This document shows, one piece after another, positions 15,057-21,102 of a stretch of 21,102 nt of DNA; the first letter of the stretch is position 1, and each line of letters starts with the position of its first letter. The notes beneath the pieces are model-generated. The model made no database searches. It had not been told where the DNA came from and saw only the letters and a program-made list of their open reading frames with translations. The translations under genes and the position numbers were made by a program. Source of the stretch: JBNKEI01 sp050288705 (GTDB lineage: Bacteria; Myxococcota; Myxococcia; Myxococcales; UBA5297); assembly GCA_050288705.1 (NCBI GenBank), contig JBNKEI010000008.1, positions 1 to 21,102 of the forward strand, read 5' to 3'.

Positions 15057-15399
15057 CAGTTTCCTTGACTAGTCGATTATAATCCAAAGAGAATCCCGTA
15101 GCGTAAGGAGTCCTGCTGGCAAAGTCAATCATAATGGCAGGTTACCCAACTAATATCCTGGGGTATATTCTCGAGTGGTAGAGATTACCAACGGTTAAGT
15201 TTTGAATATTTTAACACTTGTCAATCAGGAGGATGCACCTTAACCAATATAACTAAGGCCGAAAGGATGAAGGTATACCGCATGGGTGCATTTCACTATA
15301 AGCGACTGCCACAACATATTGGGATTATCCCGGACGGGGCTTCTTGCCAATACAGTCAGTTTACTCTTGGCGGATAGATGCCTACTACATTTTATAAGA
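15057..15399. other. Intergenic region with inverted repeats between AIPR and LamG genes
   Basis: No gene is seen. GATGCACC (15232-15239) and GGTGCATT (15285-15292) can pair as an eight-base stem. It encloses CC-GAAA-GG (15259-15266) and the palindrome GGTATACC (15272-15279), so a branched RNA or DNA fold is possible on either strand. A GCCAA/TTGGC pair (15347-15372 region) and GGGATTATCCC lie beyond the LamG gene stop. On the minus strand a perfect TATAAT (15081-15076) lies 20 bases before the AIPR start, with no good -35. Confidence 0.4.
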
Positions 15400-16728
15400 T
15401 TAGGGTAAATGCTCTAGTTTTGCAGATAACCATTTGTCTTGGGGAATAACTCCCTTGGATATACGTATAGCATCGATATAGCCGTTGAAAATTCGGCCCT
15501 TCACATTATGGTTTTTTTCGACAAATGTACTGCCTCCGACGAGATAGTGCATTTTGTATAAATCAGAAACAGCGCAAATACCTTCAGTGTTTTGGTCCGT
15601 GAGCCTGGACGAAGCAACGCCATTGACGTATAGAATGCGATTGTCGGAATCTGTCGAATGGGTCTCTGTTATTACAATGTGATGCCAGGTGTCGATAGAT
15701 ATGGTTGGAGACCAATTGGCTTTTGCTGTTGAAAATGTTTTTGTGTATGAATTGTAGATATTGCTGTAAAACTGCACTTCAAGAAGGTTAGATATTGCCC
15801 ATCCGAAGGGTGCGTCGCTATTTGTATAATAAAACGCTGTATCCGTTTCGTTTCGGGGATACGTTAGGCTCATAATGCCCATCCAACGATTAGTTTCTGG
15901 GGTAAATGTTGAAGAAATTTTTACTATTGCTTCAAAAGTATAACCAGTATCCTCAAAGGTTGTGGTATTGAGTGGACCGTTATCGGCTACCCGAAAACAG
16001 TATCCACCGTATGAACGATCGCCTGCAAATAAAACACTGGTTTTGTTTTTCTCGTGAACGTACGCAGTATTTGTTGAATAGGTGAGCGGGGGAAGATCTT
16101 CTTTCTTGTACTCGGAGTTGATGTAGGAGGTTAAATAAAGATCGTTGCCATTGCCGGTTAAGTCATTGAAAACTTTGGTTTCCTCGACGGTGGTTAGGGG
16201 ATCTCCATTTTCGGCGATATCGTTAGAGAAGGTCCAAAATGCTATGGTATTTTCATCGATTGGATAAGTACTTTCTGGGGTAGAAAAGGCAATCGAATTA
16301 ATCTCTGTCGCCCTTCCGCTGGCAGATGTCGCCATGAGGTATGCTTTGTAATCGGTTTTTTCGGTAAGTTCGCCTATGTATAGGCTAAACAGAACTCCCT
16401 TATACACGTTAACATTTCCGCTCAATGGCGTTGTCCGATCATTCGCGTCGGTTCCGGCGGCAATTTGATTTCGATTGGGGGCTGTTTTGTCGCTAGTTAA
16501 TACAATGTAATAAACGGTGGCATCTTCCAACACCGATAAATCGAGTGCTACGCTAGTCGATTGCAAACTATCAGGGGTCAAAGTGGGATATCCGCTTTCC
16601 CATCCAAAAGAAGTATTACATTGGTTGGCTATGCAATCGCAGGTGGTCGTTTTCGAGCAACTGAATAGAAATAGCACAGGAATTGATAGCATGAGAATTA
16701 TCCCAGCGTTTTTTGCATTTCGCTGCAT
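15400..16728 (-). CDS. LamG/concanavalin-like domain surface lipoprotein
   Basis: A 442-residue exported lipoprotein. I choose ATG 16728 because GGGGAG lies about eight bases upstream; the start at 16752 adds eight residues. The signal peptide (MQRNAKNAGIILMLSIPVLF) ends in the lipobox LFSC, giving lipidated Cys24, followed by a Cys-rich start (Cys30, 32 and 37). Residues about 45-150 look like a fibronectin type III-like beta domain ending in ATEINSIAFSTPEST. About 160-440 is a LamG-like jelly roll: TIAFWTFSNDIAENGD, FNDLTGNGNDLYL, YTFEAIVKISSTF, DTWHHIVITE, RILYVNGVASSRL and the family-typical GYIDAIRISKG near the C-terminus. Such proteins usually bind sugars or surfaces; the ligand is unknown. 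It diverges from the YjbQ gene. Confidence 0.82.
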   Translation of the reverse strand: MQRNAKNAGIILMLSIPVLFLFSCSKTTTCDCIANQCNTSFGWESGYPTLTPDSLQSTSVALDLSVLEDATVYYIVLTSDKTAPNRNQIAAGTDANDRTTPLSGNVNVYKGVLFSLYIGELTEKTDYKAYLMATSASGRATEINSIAFSTPESTYPIDENTIAFWTFSNDIAENGDPLTTVEETKVFNDLTGNGNDLYLTSYINSEYKKEDLPPLTYSTNTAYVHEKNKTSVLFAGDRSYGGYCFRVADNGPLNTTTFEDTGYTFEAIVKISSTFTPETNRWMGIMSLTYPRNETDTAFYYTNSDAPFGWAISNLLEVQFYSNIYNSYTKTFSTAKANWSPTISIDTWHHIVITETHSTDSDNRILYVNGVASSRLTDQNTEGICAVSDLYKMHYLVGGSTFVEKNHNVKGRIFNGYIDAIRISKGVIPQDKWLSAKLEHLP

Positions 16729-16915
16729 GGCTTCTCCCCGTACTACTCTCAAGGGTAGCTGCTGTTAGGTAATGTGGGAATCACGACAGAATCTATTGTC
16801 AACTTCCACCAAATAAAAAGCAAATAATGGAACGTGTAACAATTACGTTATATATGTGTAGTGGTTAGGTGCTAATGATGCTGACTAGGTACATTCGCTG
16901 TGCTAAAAGAGAAGC

Positions 16916-17389
16916 ATGCACAAGATCATCCGAATTCGTACTACTGCACGTGAGGGACTCTACGATATAACCAAATCGGTGCGGCGATTCGTCGAGGAGA
17001 ACGACATCGACCAAGGCATTGTCAACATCTACGTCCGCGGCGCGACCGCGGCCATCATGATTCAGGAGAATTGGGACGAATCAGTGAAAAATGACGTTAT
17101 TTCTTTCCTTGCCGAGTTAATTCCCGAGGGCGTTTGGGAACATGATCGCCAAGATGACAACGGTGACGCTCATCTAAAATCGGGCCTAATTGGACCTTCA
17201 GAAACCATCCCAGTCGTCGATGGCAAGTTGCTGTTGTCCAAATGGCAGAACGTTTTCCTGTGCGAATTTGATGGTCCACGCGATCATCGCGAAGTGGTGT
17301 TGACATCGGTGGGAGCGACTGCAACAACGGCAGATAATGGGAGCGCTTATGATGACCCTTATGCCGACCCTTATGGCAATGAAAGATAA
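16916..17389 (+). CDS. yjbQ: YjbQ/UPF0047-family protein (secondary thiamine-phosphate synthase family)
   Basis: A 157-residue cytosolic protein of the UPF0047 family. Some members have weak thiamine-phosphate synthase activity, but the physiological role is unclear. The conserved second half is intact: NGDAHLKSGLIGPSETIPV (His86), then GKLLLSKWQNVFLCEFDGPR. The first conserved motif differs: most members have HTT before a short strand and INE, whereas this one reads YVRGATAAIMIQENWDESV. The C-terminal tail (AYDDPYADPYGNER) is an extension with a DPY repeat. AAAGAGAAG precedes the ATG. A long imperfect hairpin follows 16 bases after the stop. No thiamine riboswitch is visible upstream. Confidence 0.88.
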   Translation: MHKIIRIRTTAREGLYDITKSVRRFVEENDIDQGIVNIYVRGATAAIMIQENWDESVKNDVISFLAELIPEGVWEHDRQDDNGDAHLKSGLIGPSETIPVVDGKLLLSKWQNVFLCEFDGPRDHREVVLTSVGATATTADNGSAYDDPYADPYGNER

Positions 17390-17405
17390 AGCCCAAGATT
17401 AAGAT

Positions 17406-17477
17406 AATAAGACGGTCGTTATCTCTATTGTGCCTTTGCAATCGAGTATGACACTTCGAGAGAACGACCACCTTATT
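17406..17477 (+). terminator. Long imperfect hairpin after the YjbQ gene, possible terminator
   Basis: AATAAG, AC, GGTCGTT, AT, CTCT on the left pair with AGAG, AACGACC, AC, CTTATT on the right, with a 32-base loop. The main seven-base block is GGTCGTT (17414) and AACGACC (17463). It starts 16 bases after the YjbQ stop. A T-rich but not pure T tail (CTTATTTCT) follows, so a termination or 3-prime protection role is plausible but not certain. Confidence 0.45.
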
Positions 17478-17519
17478 TCTCGTCTATGCGTTTAATTTTC
17501 AGTGGTTAGTGCCCTTTTT

Positions 17520-17543
17520 GGATTCCAGGACGTCCTGGAATCC
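17520..17543. repeat. Perfect 24-base palindrome
   Basis: The half GGATTCCAGGAC is followed at once by its exact reverse complement GTCCTGGAATCC, with no spacer. A perfect loopless palindrome of this length is rare by chance; it may be a protein-binding site, a REP-like unit or a remnant of a mobile-element end. Confidence 0.7.
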
Positions 17544-17874
17544 TGGAGGATCGCCGACCGCTCCGTCACCCACACATTGCTGGCCAGTTGTTGAAGCGGT
17601 GTCATAGTCTCGCACCACAATCTTCGTTTAACAGAGGGTGATGTAGTTAAGGGAATGGGGAACTGAAGGATTTGCGGGCAAGCATATCCGCAGACAGGAG
17701 GACGCGATGTTTTGGAGCTTGTTAGATCATGCACGTGTTTGCGAATCCAGAAATCAATTGCAATAGGGATTTTTAAATGCATTAAATATAGGAACTATGT
17801 TTTTTTGGTAACTATTAAGCATCCTTCTTTCTTAATAACGAAAAGCTGCGAGAAACACGTTCAGGCCGAGCTTG

Positions 17875-17934
17875 TCGAGGCTCAAGGCTTCCTCGACTTT
17901 CATGCCTGCGGCATTAGCTCGAAAGACCGCGGTT
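17875..17934 (+). repeat. Double-hairpin repeat, copy B
   Basis: TCGAGG (17875) and CCTCGA (17891) pair around ten bases, then ATGCC (17902) and GGCAT (17910) pair around TGC, and GAAAGACCG, C and GGTT follow. Stem sequences match copy A at 13313; the loop CTCAAGGCTT differs from CCGGGGAGTT, yet has the same length. GAGCTTG just upstream extends the structured region. Confidence 0.6.
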
Positions 17935-18159
17935 TTAGTTTGTGTAGTTCTTTTTCTGAGGCCGCGGTAGCAATCGAGTGCGCACTTGACCGATTTCGGA
18001 CTATTGTCCTAAAACTTGTTTAGGGTCACTCTTGTTGAGCGTGAACCCATTGTTTGCCGACGTTTACCAACCCCTCTTCGGGTGTCGTATTTCCTACCAG
18101 AAGGTCGACCAACTGGTTTACAAGCATAATTTACTGTTTGGCAGGGAAAGAAGACGGCT

Positions 18160-19686
18160 ATGAAATCGTACTGCTGCGGTAAACCATTCTCCTATTTTGT
18201 GGCAAAACGACGCCGTTGGGGTGCATTGTTCGTCGGGCTCTGTAATTTTCTACTTATTAGTGATCTTCATGCAGATGGTCTTAATGGTCAGCGTTTCGAA
18301 CCTGCGGCAGGTGCAGCCGGTGGGTTAATGGTGGAACGTCCTGATGTGCCTCGACATTTGGGCTTTGGGCTCGGCATGTTTCTAAACTTCTCCCAAAACC
18401 CATTGGTGGTGCGTGAAAATGGCTCTGGCGACCCAGTTCTTACTCCGTTGCACCATGCTCTGACTTTTAATCTTCTAGGCTCGATTGGATTGTTCGATTT
18501 CTGGGAAATTGCGGTGGACATGCCAGTGCATGCCATTTACCGCGGTGATGCCATCATGATTCACCGGCAGAATATTCGAGCTGATGCCGGCCTTGGTGAT
18601 ATTAGGCTTATCAACAAGTTCGCTTGGTGGCTAGGCGGAACCCCCAGCTTGAATTATTACCTTGGTTTCGATATTCCAGTTATTTTTCCCACCGGAGATT
18701 CTCTAGCGTTACGCGGGTCTGGTGGTTTTGGCTTGCATCCGAGAATGTTGTTTGGTTTTGGTGCCACGCAGTGGCAGTTGGCTTTAAATCTGGGCTACCG
18801 TACTCTTCTGAACAACCGGAAATCCAACCTTGCCGGAGGACGCGAATTTACCTATGGAAGTGCCTTTACACTTGGCCTAACCAAAGGAAGTGTTCCCCTC
18901 GATCTTCAAGCTGAGTTGGTAGGAGGTCATCTTCCCGATGCCACCAATGGTAAAAATCCGCTCGAACTTCTTGCTGGATTGATAGTTGGTTTCTCGCCTG
19001 GGTGGAGCGCTTATGTGGCCGGAGGTCCGGGCTTGACTGACGGATTGAAAACCCCGGATTTTCGTGTAATCGGGGGAATTCGCTACGCCAGCAAGGTTGG
19101 TGGTCGAGACCGCTACACCGACTCCGACCATGATCGGGTGCCTGATTACCGTGATGATGCTCCCTTTGCACCGGAAGATTATGACGGATTCGAGGATGAA
19201 GACGGCAAGCCCGAGTTAGATAACGATGAAGATGGGGTTCTGGATGATGATGATGAATGTCCCAATCAGGCTGAGGAGCCAAACGGCGACAAAGACGGTT
19301 GTCCTGAACACGCTAAAATAATTGTACGCCGCGACAGCATTATTATTTACGGCAAGATCCAATTCCAGACCGGGTCAGACCAACCCCTGAAAAAGAGTCG
19401 TCCGTTGCTTGATGATCTTGCTGAAGTTTTAAACGCCAACCCGCAAGTTAAACAGATGACCATTATTGGCCACACCGACAATATCGGCCCCGCAGATTTT
19501 AACCAGCGCTTGAGCGAACAGCGGGCAGCCATGGTGAAAAAGGAACTCATGGATCGTGACGTAAAAGGGCATCGTATGGTCACTGTGGGGTACGGTTTTT
19601 CCCGACCATTGGCGCCAAACGAAACCCGAGCTGGTCGAGCAATAAACCGGCGGGTGGAATTCATAGTTAACCAGTACAGGAAATAA
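18160..19686 (+). CDS. OmpA-family outer-membrane protein with aspartate-repeat linker
   Basis: A 508-residue outer-membrane protein. A long basic n-region and hydrophobic core end at about residue 38 (LHA), a likely signal peptide. Residues about 45-320 are Gly/aromatic-rich beta strands (RHLGFGLGMFLNFSQNPLVV onward), consistent with a barrel. From 321 to about 384 is an Asp-rich thrombospondin type 3-like stretch (DSDHDRVPDYRDD, DNDEDGVLDDDDECPNQ, NGDKDGCPE) expected to bind calcium. The C-terminal OmpA domain (about 390-505) has IIGHTDNIGPADFNQRLSEQRA and RAINRRVEFIV, the peptidoglycan-binding motif. The layout is like large OmpA proteins of deltaproteobacteria and myxobacteria. It probably anchors the envelope. 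The next gene follows after 27 bases. Confidence 0.9.
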   Translation: MKSYCCGKPFSYFVAKRRRWGALFVGLCNFLLISDLHADGLNGQRFEPAAGAAGGLMVERPDVPRHLGFGLGMFLNFSQNPLVVRENGSGDPVLTPLHHALTFNLLGSIGLFDFWEIAVDMPVHAIYRGDAIMIHRQNIRADAGLGDIRLINKFAWWLGGTPSLNYYLGFDIPVIFPTGDSLALRGSGGFGLHPRMLFGFGATQWQLALNLGYRTLLNNRKSNLAGGREFTYGSAFTLGLTKGSVPLDLQAELVGGHLPDATNGKNPLELLAGLIVGFSPGWSAYVAGGPGLTDGLKTPDFRVIGGIRYASKVGGRDRYTDSDHDRVPDYRDDAPFAPEDYDGFEDEDGKPELDNDEDGVLDDDDECPNQAEEPNGDKDGCPEHAKIIVRRDSIIIYGKIQFQTGSDQPLKKSRPLLDDLAEVLNANPQVKQMTIIGHTDNIGPADFNQRLSEQRAAMVKKELMDRDVKGHRMVTVGYGFSRPLAPNETRAGRAINRRVEFIVNQYRK

Positions 19687-19713
19687 AAGCCGCGCTCGAC
19701 CTGGAGGCATCAA

Positions 19714-20700
19714 GTGAAGGTACGTTTGCCACTTGCTTGGTTCTATTGCTTAATTCTACTTAGTGTAATTCTTGGCGGACGAGCCAATGCCCAAGAATTT
19801 CCTCCCCAATTTCCTTCTGATCAACGCTGGCTTTCCCTTCCTTGTGGACGCTGGCCAATGGTTGACCCTTATCGCGATCAAGTAGGTTTTTTTAATGAAT
19901 TGGATTTGGTGGGAGATCTAGCGGCCCCTGCCGCCCAGTTGAGCGCCGATTACGAATACGTATATTTTCGATTTCGGCTGGATAAAAATCCAATAAATAA
20001 TCAAAATGGCTCTCTTCAACCTTTTGCCTGGGGAATTGAACTTGGTAATAAAGATGATCCTTTTAGTTACCAATCAATTGTTTCCATTAACGGCCAGAGT
20101 CATCGAGTCGAGGTTTATACCAATTCTACCGTGAGTATTTACGACGTTCCTGATGAACTAGCCGACCTGCTTCCGGTGGAAGTATTTCCTTTCGAAACTC
20201 ATGGCCAAGTAAAGAAGGCCTCGGGGACTGGGTTCGGCGGAGATGATGACTATTGGATTAGTATGGCTGTTCCCTGGGCTGCCTTAAATAGGCAAGGAAT
20301 AGAACCAATAACCCCCCTCTTGTTTTGGGTTGGCTCGTCTTCAATTGCCAATGCTCTCAACGGAGATTTGGCTTGTCATGATGGTTCCATTGATGGTGCA
20401 GTTCATTTGTCTACATTCGAATGGGATCGATGGATAACGCTAGTTAGCATCCAAGACTCCGACGGTGATGGCTATACCGATGAATACGAGACTCAGCAGG
20501 GGACCGACCCTTACTCCTCTTCTAGCTATCCGCCAACTTCCTCTCCCTCGGGCAATCGCATTCCCCAAGAGTTGGTTTTAGAAGGTGGCGGTGGCTGTAA
20601 CTCGGGGCCTGGCCATCCGTGGCAAGTGAAGGAAATTGGTCTACTATTCTGCTTCATGGCTCTGGGGGGGAGGGTAATTCGCAAAACTCTGCGACGGTAG
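19714..20700 (+). CDS. Secreted protein with C-terminal sorting-like tail, 328 aa
   Basis: A GTG start at 19714 is supported by GGAGG nine bases upstream. A signal peptide ends near residue 26 (GGRANA-Q). Residues about 45-245 form a beta-rich domain (VGFFNELDLVGD, YVYFRFRLDKNP, FAWGIELGNKDD, DYWISMAVPW), reminiscent of DOMON or carbohydrate-binding folds, but I cannot name the family with confidence. DSDGDGYTDEYE at about 248-259 is a calcium-type loop. The end has EGGGGCNSGP (Cys295), a hydrophobic stretch (IGLLFCFMALGG) and RVIRKTLRR. This Gly/Cys, membrane, basic layout resembles MYXO-CTERM or other sortase-like sorting tails, so the protein may be processed and lipid-anchored on the surface. 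It probably shares an operon with the OmpA-type gene. Confidence 0.78.
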   Translation: MKVRLPLAWFYCLILLSVILGGRANAQEFPPQFPSDQRWLSLPCGRWPMVDPYRDQVGFFNELDLVGDLAAPAAQLSADYEYVYFRFRLDKNPINNQNGSLQPFAWGIELGNKDDPFSYQSIVSINGQSHRVEVYTNSTVSIYDVPDELADLLPVEVFPFETHGQVKKASGTGFGGDDDYWISMAVPWAALNRQGIEPITPLLFWVGSSSIANALNGDLACHDGSIDGAVHLSTFEWDRWITLVSIQDSDGDGYTDEYETQQGTDPYSSSSYPPTSSPSGNRIPQELVLEGGGGCNSGPGHPWQVKEIGLLFCFMALGGRVIRKTLRR

Positions 20701-20768
20701 CTGCGGGGTAGTGCGTTGTTACATGAATGCTTGGGAAGACGGCGAACTTTTGGCAAAATGTCGCACCT

Positions 20769-20976
20769 ATGACTACGCCAACAGTTCAAACGACCCCCCC
20801 CCAAACGTCAACGTCGCAAAGCATCGGATCTCATCGACTGGGCGAGTTACGACAAGGCCCTTGTGCGGAGAGGCAATATCACGCTCTGGTTTTCAGAGGA
20901 GGCCGTACAAGCGTGGTATTCGCCGCGAGAGGGAAAGCCTGGAGGTCAGTGCAGGTACTCCGTGTCTTTTCGGTAA
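20769..20976 (+). pseudogene. Broken IS5-type transposase fragment
   Basis: The frame running through 20800-20976 reads DLIDWASYDKALVRRGNITL, WFSEEAVQAWYSPREGKPGG and QCRYSVS before a TAA. This matches the N-terminal region of IS5-family transposases (WxxYxxALVxRGSLTxWxxE...GW, then GKRGRP.xYSD). The ATG at 20769 (MTTPTVQTT) is one frame off; a run of nine C residues at 20794-20802 lies between, and one C fewer would join them. The similarity stops at about YS, where SDLAI would continue, so the DDE catalytic part is missing. It is a truncated, probably dead insertion remnant. No terminal inverted repeats are clear. Confidence 0.75.
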
Positions 20977-21102
20977 GCATGCGTGAAGCTCACGCATAGA
21001 GATAAAACACGATGGTATAGCTGCAAGTCCGCACTATTAAAGACCCGGCACACAAGATTTAGTCAATCTGAAAGCAGCTTCCGGCAAATTTTAGGCCAAT
21101 TT
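20977..21102. other. Short end region, small hairpin only
   Basis: ATGCGTGA, AGC and TCACGCAT form a perfect eight-base-pair hairpin (20980-20998), overlapping the end of the transposase remnant. Nothing else is recognised to the window edge. Confidence 0.4.

Larger units (their letters stand above)
17390..18159. other. Long gene-free gap with several inverted repeats
   Basis: No gene is supported in these 770 bases. Contents in order: a long imperfect hairpin (17406-17477), a perfect 24-base palindrome (17520-17543), a 19-codon frame (17707-17766) behind an AGGAGG that may be chance, copy B of the double-hairpin repeat (17875-17934), and short hairpins near 18024-18049 and 18070-18090. Frames on both strands are full of unlike residues and look non-coding. 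The gap separates the YjbQ gene from the outer-membrane genes. Confidence 0.6.

Noticed and set aside
15168..15190. AGTGGTAGAG resembling a tRNA D-arm
   Set aside because: No anticodon arm, T-arm or acceptor stem can be built around it.
17492..17782. 96-codon minus-strand frame
   Set aside because: It reads through the 24-base palindrome and has no family likeness or ribosome-binding site.
1..21102. CRISPR array, rRNA or tRNA genes
   Set aside because: No regularly spaced direct repeats and no recognisable RNA gene signatures were seen on either strand.

Overview
The window looks like a chromosomal segment of a Gram-negative bacterium. It encodes two predicted lipoproteins, an outer-membrane OmpA-family protein and Sec-exported proteins. 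Two features hint at a deltaproteobacterial or myxobacterial-like lineage. One is the large OmpA-family protein with an N-terminal barrel and calcium-type aspartate repeats. The other is its partner, which ends in a Gly-rich/Cys, hydrophobic, basic sorting-like tail. This placement is an inference; no rRNA or other decisive marker is present.

Layout. (1) At 1-1142 on the minus strand is a phosphomannomutase/phosphoglucomutase gene cut by the window edge. It is preceded by a small, apparently frameshifted secreted-peptide gene and a good promoter. (2) At 1531-2040 is an unrecognised single-pass membrane protein. (3) At 2196-8214 is a haem operon, hemE-hemN-hemH-hemY-hemA. The first three junctions overlap by one base each (TAATG, TGATG, TGATG). 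It supplies the C5-pathway entry enzyme and four late steps from uroporphyrinogen III to protohaem. (4) At 8319-12198 is an arsenic-type island. A small two-helix membrane protein is divergent from an ArsR repressor, followed by an ArsP-family permease, a CPKC thioredoxin-like protein, a Cys-rich DGC-domain protein, an ArsF-like CPTC lipoprotein and an ArsG-like CcdA-fold permease. Two palindromes sit over the predicted promoters of arsR and the permease. (5) At 12209-12892 is a convergent isoprenylcysteine-methyltransferase-like membrane protein. (6) At 12893-18159 lies an accessory stretch. It holds a lone AIPR-family (abortive infection) protein with a PD-(D/E)XK-like N-terminus, a LamG-type lipoprotein, a YjbQ-family protein, and long gaps with inverted repeats and two copies of a double-hairpin repeat. 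(7) At 18160-20700 is an OmpA-family protein followed by a secreted protein with a sorting-like tail, probably one operon. (8) At about 20769-20976 is a broken IS5-type transposase fragment.

The most noteworthy points are the organoarsenical-type cluster with its paired operators, the two copies of a double-hairpin repeat with conserved stems and changing loops, the AIPR gene as a candidate phage-defence protein, the frameshifted signal-peptide gene ahead of the mutase, and a tandem-A/A-mismatch hairpin inside the arsenic cluster. I saw no rRNA, tRNA or CRISPR array. I did not find a clearly new multi-gene system; the structured repeats and the tailed secreted protein are the least explained parts.
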